From: Shimia aestuarii | GTDB taxonomy: Bacteria; Pseudomonadota; Alphaproteobacteria; Rhodobacterales; Rhodobacteraceae | Length of the DNA stretch: 64,000 bases | NCBI RefSeq assembly: GCF_900114635.1 | Contig: NZ_FOTQ01000001.1 | Span: 186,001 to 250,000, forward strand | Direction: 5' to 3' | In this document: piece by piece, positions 37,847 to 46,459 of the stretch | Layout: every line of letters begins with the position of its first letter | Position numbering within the stretch: position 1 is the stretch's first letter | Made by a program: the position numbers and the translations under genes | The notes under the pieces: generated by a model | The model's input: the letters and a program-made list of their open reading frames with translations, nothing else | What the model was told of the DNA's origin: nothing | Database searches by the model: none

Positions 37847-38839
37847 ATGGCGTCATACCTCAAGGTTAAGAGCGGTTGGAGAGCACTAGTAGCGCGGCAA
37901 GGTGTACGCCGCTCTAGGACGTTCCCTAACAAGACTTTGGCGCAGCGTTGGGCGGCTGAGGAAGAGCGTAAAATCTTCGAAGGTGAAGCCACACAAGACG
38001 ACGCTAGCCGCATGTCGGTAGCGGAGTTGCTAGAGAAGTATCGCCAAGAGGATAGCGGCAACTGGTCTGAAACCAAGAGCAATATGGTACGCCGAACGGC
38101 TGAGCTATTTGGCGACATGCGCGTAGACGAATTGACGCTTGCGAGTATCAAGAAGGTGGTGACGACAACTGAGCTTTATAGCGCAAGTACCTGTCGGGTT
38201 GTGCTGCAAACCCTTGCAGGAGCGTTGCGCCACGCTCGTATAGGGTGGGGTATGATAGTACCTTCTGAGGCTGTCAAAGATGCGCAGAAGGCATTGGAGA
38301 AAACAGGGCATTTATCGAAACCAGAAGAGCGCGACCGTAGGATAACGCCAGAAGAGGAAGCGGCGCTTGTGGAGCATTGGGTCAGCAATCTTGTTCCGTC
38401 TGACGTGGTGGCGTTCTTGATAGATACGCCTATCCGCTCCGGTGAAATGTGCGCCCTAACTAGGGATGATATCGAAGGCGGTATTATCACAATCCGCGAT
38501 AGGAAAGACCCAACTAAGCGGCACCGCATAGATCGCGTTCCGCTCGTAGGGCGCTCTGCTGAAATCATGGAACGCCGCTTGCGCGGCGATACGCTGCGAC
38601 CGTTCCCGTTCTCACAAGCACGGGTGTATGACGCTATCCAATCTGCGGCGGCGGCGGCGGGGTTAGACGATCTACATGTGCACGACTTGCGGCATGAAGG
38701 TATCTCTAGATTGTTCGCGGCGGGGTGGCAGGTTCCACATGTGGCGCTGATTACAGGCCACAAGCGGTGGGAAACCTTGAAGCGATACACGCACGTCACC
38801 GCCGAAGAAGTGTTGGCTAAGGTCCGTTCCCCAAGTTAG
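37847..38839 (+). CDS. int: Tyrosine recombinase (element integrase)
   Basis: 330 residues. N-terminal arm/core-binding region, then a catalytic domain with Arg (TPIRSGEMCAL), HDLRHEG (H-x-x-R), a GHKRW box and the nucleophile Tyr in KRYTHVT near residue 316. The only recognisable rightward protein besides the 32-residue frame. AGGA precedes the ATG by about 10 bases. Its stop codon lies inside repeat copy 38831-38840, and another copy is inside the gene (38455). Confidence 0.95.
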   Translation: MASYLKVKSGWRALVARQGVRRSRTFPNKTLAQRWAAEEERKIFEGEATQDDASRMSVAELLEKYRQEDSGNWSETKSNMVRRTAELFGDMRVDELTLASIKKVVTTTELYSASTCRVVLQTLAGALRHARIGWGMIVPSEAVKDAQKALEKTGHLSKPEERDRRITPEEEAALVEHWVSNLVPSDVVAFLIDTPIRSGEMCALTRDDIEGGIITIRDRKDPTKRHRIDRVPLVGRSAEIMERRLRGDTLRPFPFSQARVYDAIQSAAAAAGLDDLHVHDLRHEGISRLFAAGWQVPHVALITGHKRWETLKRYTHVTAEEVLAKVRSPS

Positions 38840-38863
38840 GGAATAGTTCTAACGCGTTATAAG
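38831..38863 (+). promoter_or_regulatory. Composite palindrome pair E1
   Basis: CCAAGTTAGG (38831) followed by TAACGCGTTA (38850), start-to-start distance 19 bp. It covers the int stop codon. Confidence 0.6.
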
Positions 38864-39183
38864 AGGATAGGTGGCCGGGACCGAAAAACCGACCGAGCAA
38901 CCGGGTCGGAAAGGGGGCAACCGCTCGATCTCCGGCGATTTCAGGGGGGTCCGGCTCACCTGATGATCTGACCCCTTCTAGAAAACTCGCAAGGCCGTGC
39001 GAGGGCAATCTTATAACGCGTTATAGACGTTCCCTAATTAGGGTAGAACATCGCTCACCTCACTCGCCTTATGGTGTAGGCTCGGCAATTTGCGCCGAAC
39101 GTCTAGACGTATGAACGAATCAATATATAGTGGTACGCCAATGGGAGGGCCATACGCAAGTCAATGCGACAAAAGGAGTCACT
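38840..39183. other. 344-base noncoding region after int
   Basis: No gene supported. It holds a CCGACC/GGTCGG hairpin (38889-38909), a CTCGCA/TGCGAG hairpin (38986-39003), composite pairs E1 and E2, and the 12-bp palindrome ACGTCTAGACGT (39099-39110). A 34-codon rightward frame at 39111 overlaps the small membrane-protein gene and has no ribosome site. Confidence 0.5.
39012..39043 (-). promoter_or_regulatory. Composite palindrome pair E2
   Basis: TATAACGCGTTATA (core TAACGCGTTA at 39014) and CCCTAATTAGGG (core at 39033), again exactly 19 bp apart but in reversed order relative to E1 and E3. Confidence 0.6.
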
Positions 39184-39282
39184 ATGGACTTAAACACACT
39201 CGCAGAAGTGAGTAACGTAATCAGCGCAATTGCTACGGTAATGATGCTGCTAATAATGCTCACTACTGTGTTAGAGCAGTAG
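39184..39282 (+). CDS. 32-residue single-span membrane protein
   Basis: Short rightward open frame: an N-terminal polar segment with Asp and Glu, then a hydrophobic helix rich in Met, Leu, Ile and Thr ending VLEQ. AAGGAG sits 5 bases before the ATG, an excellent ribosome site. It is followed by a hairpin terminator. Candidates include a holin-like, toxin-like or superinfection-exclusion peptide. Function unknown; existence inferred from the ribosome site and hydropathy. Confidence 0.5.
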   Translation: MDLNTLAEVSNVISAIATVMMLLIMLTTVLEQ

Positions 39283-39294
39283 CAGAATTGAAGG

Positions 39295-39338
39295 GGGGTA
39301 CGGTCAACGGCCCAATTAGGAAAAGCCTACCGTACCCC
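39295..39338. terminator. Bidirectional hairpin between convergent transcripts
   Basis: GGGGTACGGT (39295-39304) pairs with ACCGTACCCC (39329-39338), a perfect 10-bp stem. The 24-base loop contains the repeat copy CCCAATTAGG (39311). It separates the rightward small gene from the end of the leftward operon. Confidence 0.6.
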
Positions 39339-39381
39339 TCACACCTGCGCGACGCCCCCCAGCGCCCGCATGCTATCTCAA

Positions 39382-39750
39382 TCACCCAATTGGGTAAGTC
39401 ATATGCACCGCCTGCTCTTCCCAACCGCTGTCCTTCAAGCGTCGTAGAAACCCTCTGCGCCCGGTGAAGGTGAGACGATCACAATTCAATGCTTTTGCGT
39501 TCTGTGTGATAATCTCCTGCAACTCTAGCAGGGCGTCAGTAGTGCCGCCTGCTAGAAAGCAATGATAGGCATTGAAGCGCGGGTACTGCTGGATTTCCAT
39601 TATGGCGAAATCGTTTCCGCTAGGATAAAAATGCAGCTGTCCAGTAAGAACGCCGCGCACAATGTCATCGAAGCTATGCGAGTAGTCCGCATGGGACAGC
39701 GCCGCTTCAATCGCGTCCTTATACCCAATTAGGGAAGCGGTGATACTCAT
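39382..39750 (-). CDS. Phage protein, possibly GNAT-fold
   Basis: 122 residues, last gene of the leftward structural operon, overlapping the preceding gene by ATGA. The pattern of a central FAIMEIQQY strand, a helix (ALLELQEIITQNAKAL) and RRGFLRRLKDSGWE near the C-terminus recalls GNAT-like small phage proteins found next to ejection proteins. Assignment is weak. It contains repeat copies at both its ends (39385 and 39724). Confidence 0.55.
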   Translation of the reverse strand: MSITASLIGYKDAIEAALSHADYSHSFDDIVRGVLTGQLHFYPSGNDFAIMEIQQYPRFNAYHCFLAGGTTDALLELQEIITQNAKALNCDRLTFTGRRGFLRRLKDSGWEEQAVHMTYPIG

Positions 39751-41372
39751 CTACCAAAGATCGCGTCGTAGCCTGCTGCGGCGGCTCCACCACCTGCTGC
39801 AAGTGCAGGAGCGCTACCTACCGCTTTAGCCGCCAACCGCGCCGCTGTGCCGCTGTCACCAGTGCGGCGGCTATTCAAATACGTTACCGTGTCCAGCACT
39901 TGTGCAAACTCGCTCGTATCCTTGCCGCTTGCGTAGCGCCTATGTGTCTTGGCGTAGTTGTTGCGGAACGTAGACGGGTTGATAATGCCGCCGGGATCAA
40001 CCGCGCGGCCACGCTGTAGCGACTTGATGATCCCGTACTTTTTGCGCGCCTGCTTAAGCTCTACCGCCGCGCCCGGTCGCACCTTCTCTGCTACCGCTAC
40101 GATAGCGTCATTGAGCGTGGTTCGCACGGCGCTGTAGGCGCTGCCAAGTTCGTAGTTGCCAGCGTCAAAGGCGGTCTTAGTGCGCTTCTCCAGCAAGTTC
40201 ATAAGCGACGTAGTAGCTTGCTTATCCAGTTCGCCGTTTTTAGTAAGGCTCTCAACGTCTTTGGCGAGCTTGGCTAGCTGCGCCTCACCAGTAGGGCCGA
40301 TTTGCTCTGCCATGTCCGCTACATCGTCAATAAGCGTACCTGCTGGAATAGGCGCGTCTAGCTCGTCAATGTTCTCTTTGAAGACTTGTTGCGTTTCTTC
40401 GAGCAACTGCCCAAGGCGGCGGTTTGTGAGCGTATCTACGTTAGGTTCATCCAGAATATCACCGATGTAGCTGGTGAACGCTTGGCGGTGATCGTCGCGT
40501 GACCACCTGCTGACAAGATCGCTCCCTTGAAATGGCGTCCCTGTGATCTGAGTGCTGGAGATAAGGTCTTCGCGGTCACGCGCGCGGTTTGCTGCGGCGA
40601 GTTCGTCTGCGCTGGTGGCGTTTAGAGCGCGGGTTTCTCCCGGTGTCAGTCGGAACCCTAGCTCTTTGGCGCGCTCTGGCGTGATAAACCCTTCCAGTTC
40701 CCGCGCGGTGCGCTCAAACGTGGGGTCTGCTACGCGCTGAGCGTTGACGCTATCAGTACGGCGGCTTCTTGTCGTGATAGCGCGCGCCATTTCTACGCCC
40801 TTACGTACTCCCGGTGATGTCGCTCTTGCAGCTTTAGCAGCAGCAGAAACGCCCAAGTTGGCGGCACCGCCGATAGTGCCACCAATCGCCGCTCCCCTAA
40901 TTGGGTTATCGGGATCGCGCATAGCTCCAAGCGCCGCGTCGATACCAACTGCGGTCTTGATCCCCCTGCCAAAACCACCTGCGGCAAGTTCAGGAAGTAA
41001 CTCCCCTACCGCACTCGTGACAGGCTGCGCTTCGCGTAGGCCGCGCTGCGTAGGGTCATTGTTGGTACGTAGACGCTCACCCGCCTGAGTGATGTTCCCT
41101 TGATCCGGCGCAGTTGCGGCGATACGCGCGGCGTCTTCTAGGCTCATGTCGCCTTCGCGTGGGATTGCCGCTGTGCCAGTGGAGCCAATACCGCCTGCAA
41201 GCCGCATAGCGCCGCCTACAAGGTCTTTGACGCCTTCAACAGCGCCACGCCCTAGCGCCTCAATCGGCCCTGCTTTAGCGGCCTCGTATTCCTCTTTCGA
41301 GACTTCTACCCAACCGGGAGCGCCAACAGGTCGAATGACGTAGCGCCCGTCTTTAGTGCGTCCTGTTCTCAT
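39747..41372 (-). CDS. Internal virion/DNA-ejection protein candidate
   Basis: 541 residues. Ala/Gly-rich hydrophobic stretches in the first half (VKDLVGGAMRLAGGIGS, PIRGAAIGGTIGGAANLG) and a helical Glu/Lys/Asp-rich second half with further small-residue segments near the C-terminus (GSAPALAAGGGAAAAGYDAI). This profile is typical of podovirus ejection proteins that form a membrane channel. No enzymatic motif is visible. Assigned by position and composition. Confidence 0.55.
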   Translation of the reverse strand: MRTGRTKDGRYVIRPVGAPGWVEVSKEEYEAAKAGPIEALGRGAVEGVKDLVGGAMRLAGGIGSTGTAAIPREGDMSLEDAARIAATAPDQGNITQAGERLRTNNDPTQRGLREAQPVTSAVGELLPELAAGGFGRGIKTAVGIDAALGAMRDPDNPIRGAAIGGTIGGAANLGVSAAAKAARATSPGVRKGVEMARAITTRSRRTDSVNAQRVADPTFERTARELEGFITPERAKELGFRLTPGETRALNATSADELAAANRARDREDLISSTQITGTPFQGSDLVSRWSRDDHRQAFTSYIGDILDEPNVDTLTNRRLGQLLEETQQVFKENIDELDAPIPAGTLIDDVADMAEQIGPTGEAQLAKLAKDVESLTKNGELDKQATTSLMNLLEKRTKTAFDAGNYELGSAYSAVRTTLNDAIVAVAEKVRPGAAVELKQARKKYGIIKSLQRGRAVDPGGIINPSTFRNNYAKTHRRYASGKDTSEFAQVLDTVTYLNSRRTGDSGTAARLAAKAVGSAPALAAGGGAAAAGYDAIFGR

Positions 41373-41375
41373 GGC

Positions 41376-42299
41376 TTAGTCCTCAATTACATCGTCGTCA
41401 GATACGCCGCCTGCATACGGCGCGACAACGAACCTATCTGGATTGTCGATAGTCCACTGTGTTTCGCCGTAGCCACGGTTAAGCCGCTCAACAACGGAAC
41501 CCGCTTTTTCGAGTTCCTCTTGTACTGTCTGCGCGTCGTCTCGACTGCGGCGGCGGTACTGTTCGGCGGTTTCATTCCAGCGGCGGCGCGGTTGGTCTGT
41601 GAAAGTCGGATACGCTTCACGCAACTGCTGCAAAACAGCCGGGGGCGGCTCAGCTTCGCCGTACACTTGACGCTTGTACTCGTAGAAAAGTTGGTCGTCG
41701 ATTTCGCTCAGTTCGAACAAGAGCGCATTGCGCTGCTCTGGAGCGAGAACGCCGCCAACTTTACCTTGTTCGTTCAAGACGTCTACAATTTCGAGAGCGC
41801 GATTACGCATTTCGATGTTGTTGTTAAACGGCGCTACCGCTTCTTCTAGCGCGGTCTGCGTGGCCCAGAATGTCTCGTCGTTCTTGCGCCATTGATCGGC
41901 GTCGTAGGTAGCGCGCTTGTCGTCACGATCTAGCATGTTTTCGGTAGATTGATGTTGGCGGTTCGCTTCTGCTTCACCGGAACGCCACGCGCGGTCTACT
42001 TCTGCGTTGCGGTTCATAAGGTCATACTGCTGGTTCATACGCTGCATTTCTTCGAAGAAATCGCGGCTGCTGGCGGCGTCCTCAAAACCGATATTGGCGA
42101 ATGTCTCAGGGGTCAGCAAACCGCCGCGCATAAGCGCTTCGCGCTTCTGATCAATGTTGGCGTTGGGGTCTAGCTCATCCAGAATACCGCCTGCTTTCTT
42201 ACCACGGCGGCGGTGGTATTCAGGGATCGCGTAGCCGTGAACCAAGGCTTGTGAGCCTAAGCCTGCGGCTAGGATACCTGCTAAGATTGGGAGTACCAT
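41376..42299 (-). CDS. Internal virion protein candidate
   Basis: 307 residues. A hydrophobic N-terminus (PILAGILAAGLGSQALVHGY) is followed by a long, charged, largely helical body rich in Glu, Arg, Asn and Gln. It lies between two other ejection-type genes. Ribosome site GGAAGGAG immediately after repeat copy 42312. No recognised domain. Confidence 0.5.
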   Translation of the reverse strand: MVLPILAGILAAGLGSQALVHGYAIPEYHRRRGKKAGGILDELDPNANIDQKREALMRGGLLTPETFANIGFEDAASSRDFFEEMQRMNQQYDLMNRNAEVDRAWRSGEAEANRQHQSTENMLDRDDKRATYDADQWRKNDETFWATQTALEEAVAPFNNNIEMRNRALEIVDVLNEQGKVGGVLAPEQRNALLFELSEIDDQLFYEYKRQVYGEAEPPPAVLQQLREAYPTFTDQPRRRWNETAEQYRRRSRDDAQTVQEELEKAGSVVERLNRGYGETQWTIDNPDRFVVAPYAGGVSDDDVIED

Positions 42300-42323
42300 G
42301 TTCGCTCCTTCCCCAATTAGGGA

Positions 42324-42995
42324 TTACTTGTATCCGAAACCGAACCGTGCGCTTTTTTCGTTCGACCAGTTCTCGCCGCGCGCGGTGTCGATACCGATAC
42401 CCTCTGACTGCTGTGATTGCAGGATCGTAGGATCGCCCAACAGCCCTTGCAGCGCTTGCAGCGGCGCGAATTGCGACTGAATAGCGGTGTTGAGTAGTTG
42501 CGGCGCTCCTGCCATTGCAGCGGTGTTAGCGTTGATCGACTGACGCTGAGCGTTAGCCATGATATCGCCGTAACCTTGTGTGTACGCTTTGCCGATTTCG
42601 CCGCCCAAAGCGGCTTCTGTCAGGCCGTGACGCGCACCGCCGAAAGCACCAGCGCTTATAGCATTGTCGCCAATTTGACCGCGCCCTTGCGCGTAAATGT
42701 CGTCCAGACCGCTACGCAATCCCGTCAACTGAGCGCCTACTACCTCATTCGGGTTCCCTAGTCCCTGTAGGTTCGTAAGCGCCTGTTGTGCGGTATCTTG
42801 CGCAGCGCCGCCTGCAGCGTCGATGACAGGCTGTGCTGAGCTATACCGTCCAAGCGACATTTCGCGTAGCTGGTTCAAGAACGGCTGCTGGTTCGGGTCG
42901 ATATAGGAACCGCCTGTGCTCTGGTTATAGTTCAAGGCGTCACGGTTGCTGTAACCGTAGGAGTTACCTTTTGAAGCGCTACCACCAATAGACAT
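42324..42995 (-). CDS. Gly/Ala/Gln-rich virion protein candidate
   Basis: About 223 residues starting at the ATG at 42995 (GGAGGA 6 bases upstream, 2 bases after the preceding stop). Low-complexity Ser/Gly/Tyr/Asn N-terminus, then helical Ala/Gln-rich repeats and a region ISAGAFGGARHGLTEAALGG found in tail- or ejection-associated proteins of podoviruses. Exact role not known. Confidence 0.55.
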   Translation of the reverse strand: MSIGGSASKGNSYGYSNRDALNYNQSTGGSYIDPNQQPFLNQLREMSLGRYSSAQPVIDAAGGAAQDTAQQALTNLQGLGNPNEVVGAQLTGLRSGLDDIYAQGRGQIGDNAISAGAFGGARHGLTEAALGGEIGKAYTQGYGDIMANAQRQSINANTAAMAGAPQLLNTAIQSQFAPLQALQGLLGDPTILQSQQSEGIGIDTARGENWSNEKSARFGFGYK

Positions 42996-42997
42996 AG

Positions 42998-43567
42998 TTA
43001 TTCCTCCCATCCGAGTTGTTGGGCTTGTTCTGTGACTTGTTGGCGCGTTACCGGGCCGATAGCTGAGGCTAGGAAAGTCGCCAGCGGTACAAACAAGTCA
43101 GGATCAGGGTCAGCATCAATATCAAACCCGATTGTCCAGACGCCAGCTCGTAACCAATAGGTGACGCCTGTAACTGTAGAGAATGGTCCGTAAACGAGTG
43201 GCAAAATCTCTGTAAGCGTAGCGTCAGCTAGGAAGTATCCGATAGCGCCTGTAAGCACGATATCAGGCGCAGATACGGTAGCAGTCTCAGTAGCCGCTTC
43301 TGTTTCCGCCGCTGTTGCTAGGTTCGCAAGTGCTGTCGCCAAAGCTGTCTCACCTACGGATAAGAAGCCGTGATCAATCTCTACGTTGTTTGCGTAGTAC
43401 GTCAGTCGGATTGAGTATCCATCTGGCACAGGATCAGGTAACGCCGCCCCGTCTGCTGTGATTGTGTTTGCAGTGATCTTGCGGCGGTTCGGCACCAAAT
43501 ACTGAGCATTCGCATTATGCGGCGTGAGCGCGGTCAATGATCGCTGCTTATGTCGGATAAGTGCCAT
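42998..43567 (-). CDS. Phage protein of unknown function
   Basis: 189 residues, mostly beta-strand-like in pattern, with a short Ala/Glu/Thr helix in the middle (TALATALANLATAAETEAAT). Good ribosome site (AGGAG, 7 bases). Position between adaptor and ejection genes suggests a virion or tail-related component, but I recognise no family. Confidence 0.6.
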   Translation of the reverse strand: MALIRHKQRSLTALTPHNANAQYLVPNRRKITANTITADGAALPDPVPDGYSIRLTYYANNVEIDHGFLSVGETALATALANLATAAETEAATETATVSAPDIVLTGAIGYFLADATLTEILPLVYGPFSTVTGVTYWLRAGVWTIGFDIDADPDPDLFVPLATFLASAIGPVTRQQVTEQAQQLGWEE

Positions 43568-43569
43568 TG

Positions 43570-44196
43570 TTATCTCCTACTCGCTAAGACGCGGCCACGC
43601 GGGTTGTTGATGACGCCCCTTGCGCGCTCGTGCGCGTCCTCTTGCAACGCTACTTTCAGAGCGTCGGTAAATAGGCTGTTCCAAAGCGGTAGGCGCTCGT
43701 CTTCTCGTAGGAACATGACCGTTTGGCGCAATACGGCGTAGACGTAGAGGTTCAGAAAATCGTCAGCTACCCAACTGGCGTCGGTGTCTTGGTAGTCAGG
43801 GATTTTGTCATAGTAGACGATCTGGAAAGCTGTCGGAGTGGTGTAATCACCGCTCAGAAGGAGCGTAGAACCCACCAGCGAATAAACCGGGCGGCTCCCT
43901 AATTGGGGAGCGTTGACGCGGTTTTTGTAGAGTTCCGTAGGCGGCACATAACCGTAGGTTTCGGCAACATTGGTGAGGCGGGTCAGATCGCGGATACTGC
44001 GGTAATCTGAGGGCAATTCGAAGTCTTGGTTATCGACTGAAATAGTCGCGGTCTTAAGGCGCTGCTGCACCTTGAATAGCTGGTTCAATTCCGCGTCGGC
44101 CATCTGGATCAAGCTATCCAGATTATCAATCAACACTTGATCGTTATCTTTCCAAAGGAAAGTAGCGAGATAGGTTTTAAATTCATCGTAAGTCAT
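43570..44196 (-). CDS. Head-tail adaptor-like protein
   Basis: About 208 residues, starting at the ATG at 44196 one base after the preceding stop codon. The sequence MTYDEFKTYLATFLW, then helix and DFELPSDYRSIRDLTRL and VYDKIPDYQDTD-like segments, resembles phage adaptor proteins located after the capsid gene that connect the portal to the tail. A longer open frame upstream overlaps the 69-residue gene and is unlikely. Confidence 0.6.
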   Translation of the reverse strand: MTYDEFKTYLATFLWKDNDQVLIDNLDSLIQMADAELNQLFKVQQRLKTATISVDNQDFELPSDYRSIRDLTRLTNVAETYGYVPPTELYKNRVNAPQLGSRPVYSLVGSTLLLSGDYTTPTAFQIVYYDKIPDYQDTDASWVADDFLNLYVYAVLRQTVMFLREDERLPLWNSLFTDALKVALQEDAHERARGVINNPRGRVLASRR

Positions 44197-44197
44197 G

Positions 44198-44407
44198 TCA
44201 CCGCACCCGATACTTTTGGAGTTCGCCTGTAAGAATTTCCTTCTTAAGCGCTTCTGAGCGCTCTTGACGGTTCTTGGATTTGAGAGCGGGGTTTTTAGCG
44301 GCGAGCTTGTCAAACTCGGCGTTAGGTACTTGAACGCCTTCATTGAAAGCCGTGCGCGTTAGCGCACGACTTCCTTTTGCGACGTATGGGCATGGAAACT
44401 TTGCCAT
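44198..44407 (-). CDS. Small basic phage protein
   Basis: 69 residues, 13 bases after the capsid stop. N-terminus FPCPYVAKGSRALTRTAF, then a Lys/Arg/Glu-rich helical C-terminus. The ribosome site GGGGA overlaps the right half of repeat copy 44416. No family recognised. Confidence 0.6.
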   Translation of the reverse strand: MAKFPCPYVAKGSRALTRTAFNEGVQVPNAEFDKLAAKNPALKSKNRQERSEALKKEILTGELQKYRVR

Positions 44408-44420
44408 ACTGGTTCCCCAA

Positions 44421-45464
44421 TTAGGTAGTCACTGCTTGGGCAGGGTCGATATCCAGAAGGACGCGGCCAGCATCGCGGTTGAGAGCGCAAATAGTGCCAT
44501 TTGCGTGCATCAAGCGCTTATCGGCCAGACCAGTCTTCGCCAGCGGATCGACGGTAAAACCCGTAAGCCAATCAATGCTCAGGTAGGACGGGTCCAACAG
44601 GAACACGGCGGCGGCTGGTGCTGGTGTGCCATCGGTGTCGGTGTAGGTCTGCTGCAAGCGGTTCGGCACAAAATCAATCGTCATGCCAAAATCCGAGATA
44701 AGCACGTTGACGCTGCTCATTGCTGCGGCTGCGCCACCTTTACCGACGCCCTGCGTTTCGCGGGTCAGCGTTGCGATACGGCTGTCGCTGGTGAACATGT
44801 ACTGAGACAGGTTCTTGATGATCGCCGGGACCGACATGAGTGCAGAAGGCTGCGCCCCATCGTTGTAGGCGGCTTCAAGCGCGTCTTGGATCATGGTCAG
44901 CGTCAGCGCTACACCGGAACCGGGGGTAATCGCAGTCCAAGTACCGCCGCTGAAACCGCCACCAGTCGCACCGGAACCTGTATCGTACTGCGTAAGCTGT
45001 GCAGCAAGCCCAGCGGGATTGCCGGGAGTGACGCCATCGCCGCTATCTGCGACGTTGCCTTGGATACCAAGAAACGCGGCTTCGAAGTTGCGGCGCAGTT
45101 CTTTCTGACGCTGCATCACCTGATAACCGAGTGAGCCAATCGAACCAATGGAGTCGGCGTCCTGTGCGGCCTGCGAAACCTTCACTTCGCGGGTCTGGAT
45201 ACCAGTGTGATTGCCCAGACGAACACCCAAAGAGGTGTTGTCCTGATCGCTGTCTGCGCCATCTGCAACCCACGCTACAGAAGGATCGGCCAAGGCGTCC
45301 TCAACCCATTCGTGGTAGTGGTTATCCGCAGAGCCGGAGCCGACCATATCCATGAGCGGGAGCGGGAAATCAGAGATGTCCCAGATAGCATTCATCACGT
45401 CTTCGTGGATCGTGCCGTTGAAATCGACGGAGCTAAAGTCCGTATGTGTAGACGGGTTTGGCAT
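44421..45464 (-). CDS. Major capsid protein, SU10/DUF5309 type
   Basis: 347 residues. The N-terminal THTDFSSVDFNGTIHEDVMN segment, TREVKVSQAAQ and the C-terminal VDPLAKTGLADKRL are characteristic of the DUF5309/SU10 capsid family found in podoviruses with elongated or small heads. It directly follows the scaffold gene and its stop codon lies in repeat copy 44416. Ribosome site AAAGGGC. Confidence 0.85.
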   Translation of the reverse strand: MPNPSTHTDFSSVDFNGTIHEDVMNAIWDISDFPLPLMDMVGSGSADNHYHEWVEDALADPSVAWVADGADSDQDNTSLGVRLGNHTGIQTREVKVSQAAQDADSIGSIGSLGYQVMQRQKELRRNFEAAFLGIQGNVADSGDGVTPGNPAGLAAQLTQYDTGSGATGGGFSGGTWTAITPGSGVALTLTMIQDALEAAYNDGAQPSALMSVPAIIKNLSQYMFTSDSRIATLTRETQGVGKGGAAAAMSSVNVLISDFGMTIDFVPNRLQQTYTDTDGTPAPAAAVFLLDPSYLSIDWLTGFTVDPLAKTGLADKRLMHANGTICALNRDAGRVLLDIDPAQAVTT

Positions 45465-45465
45465 A

Positions 45466-46392
45466 TCAATGCCCTTTCAAGATTGCGTCCACGGCGGCGG
45501 CTTTGTCTTTGTTGCTGCCAGCGCGGGCTTTGTTGAGCAGGTCTGCTGTACGGCTTGGCTTGACGCGTTTGCCTTGCGGCTTCTGAGAGCGCGGCGGCGT
45601 CTTGGTAGGTTCAAACTCCATGAGGGCTTTTAGCTGCCTCTTGGTGCTGATTAGCTCCTTGATCGCTAGGGCGATGCGGTGGTCACGAATAACGAGTTCA
45701 TGTGGCTTGAAGCCGAATTGCGCCATTGTTTCCGCTACATCGTTTCGGAACGTATCCAGCTTCGCGGGGTCTGTGAGTTCGGGCATGGCTTGTACCATGA
45801 GCGCCCGCTCTTTCGCTTCTGCTGTGTTTGTGCGTTCTTGTAGCTGCTGGAGCGTTTCAGGGGATAGTTTGCCTTTCAAGTCGTCATAGACAGAGTTGAG
45901 AAGCTGTAGATTTTCCAGCGTTTGCGCGTGTTGCGCCGAAAGCTGGTTTTCGCGCTCTACAATATCGCGCGTGGCCTCGTGCTGGCCTTTGTATTGGCTT
46001 TTCATTTCGGAGAGCGTGATGGTCTCCCCGTCGCCTAGGCCAATCTCTAGGCTCTCATACAGTTTCTTAGGAGTGGTCCCTAGTTGGGTAGCCAGCTCCT
46101 TGATAGACATGGTGCCGCCGCTTTCTGGTGCGCTGGCTTCACCGGATGCGGCGGCACCATCGCCGCTAGATGCAGGATCAGCGGCGTGTTGCCCTGTGTT
46201 CTGAGTGGCGTCGGTTCCCTCATTAGGTGAGAGAAGCTTGTTGATCTGTTCAAGCTTTTCCGACTTACTCAGCTTCGAAGAAGCATTCTCGGAATGCGGT
46301 TTCGACTGCGTTTGCTCGTTCTCGGATGCGCTCTGCGTCTGCGGGGTCTGCGCAGTTGAGCCACTCTTCAAAAGTCCTTCGTCGGTAGTCAT
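45466..46392 (-). CDS. Capsid scaffold protein
   Basis: About 308 residues, ATG at 46392 overlapping the portal stop (TGATG). A disordered Ser/Thr/Gln/Asn/Glu-rich first hundred residues, then a long helical coiled-coil region (SAQHAQTLENLQLLNSVYDD) and a basic C-terminus (KPQGKRVKPSRT), the normal profile of podovirus scaffolds. It should assemble the procapsid and leave. Repeat copies at 46079 and 46218. Confidence 0.75.
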   Translation of the reverse strand: MTTDEGLLKSGSTAQTPQTQSASENEQTQSKPHSENASSKLSKSEKLEQINKLLSPNEGTDATQNTGQHAADPASSGDGAAASGEASAPESGGTMSIKELATQLGTTPKKLYESLEIGLGDGETITLSEMKSQYKGQHEATRDIVERENQLSAQHAQTLENLQLLNSVYDDLKGKLSPETLQQLQERTNTAEAKERALMVQAMPELTDPAKLDTFRNDVAETMAQFGFKPHELVIRDHRIALAIKELISTKRQLKALMEFEPTKTPPRSQKPQGKRVKPSRTADLLNKARAGSNKDKAAAVDAILKGH

Positions 46393-46459
46393 CACGTATT
46401 TTCTCCAGCGTTGGTAGCGCGTTCTGCAGCGCCGTTTGTTCTTGCTTGTTGAGCTTCAC
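46265..46459 (-). CDS. Overlapping 64-residue gene candidate between portal and scaffold
   Basis: GTG start at 46459 with AGAGGGG 8 bases upstream. It overlaps the last 68 bases of portal and the first ~128 bases of scaffold in another frame. The product is a helical, charged protein with a RRTFEEWL-type core and an acidic end, and reads like a true protein, similar in type to small proteins often encoded after phage portals. Either it is a genuine embedded gene or the scaffold starts later. Confidence 0.45.
   Translation of the reverse strand: MKLNKQEQTALQNALPTLEKIRDDYRRRTFEEWLNCADPADAERIRERANAVETAFRECFFEAE

Noticed and set aside
39111-39215. 34-codon rightward frame upstream of the small membrane peptide
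   Set aside because: No ribosome site, and it overlaps the better-supported 39184 frame.
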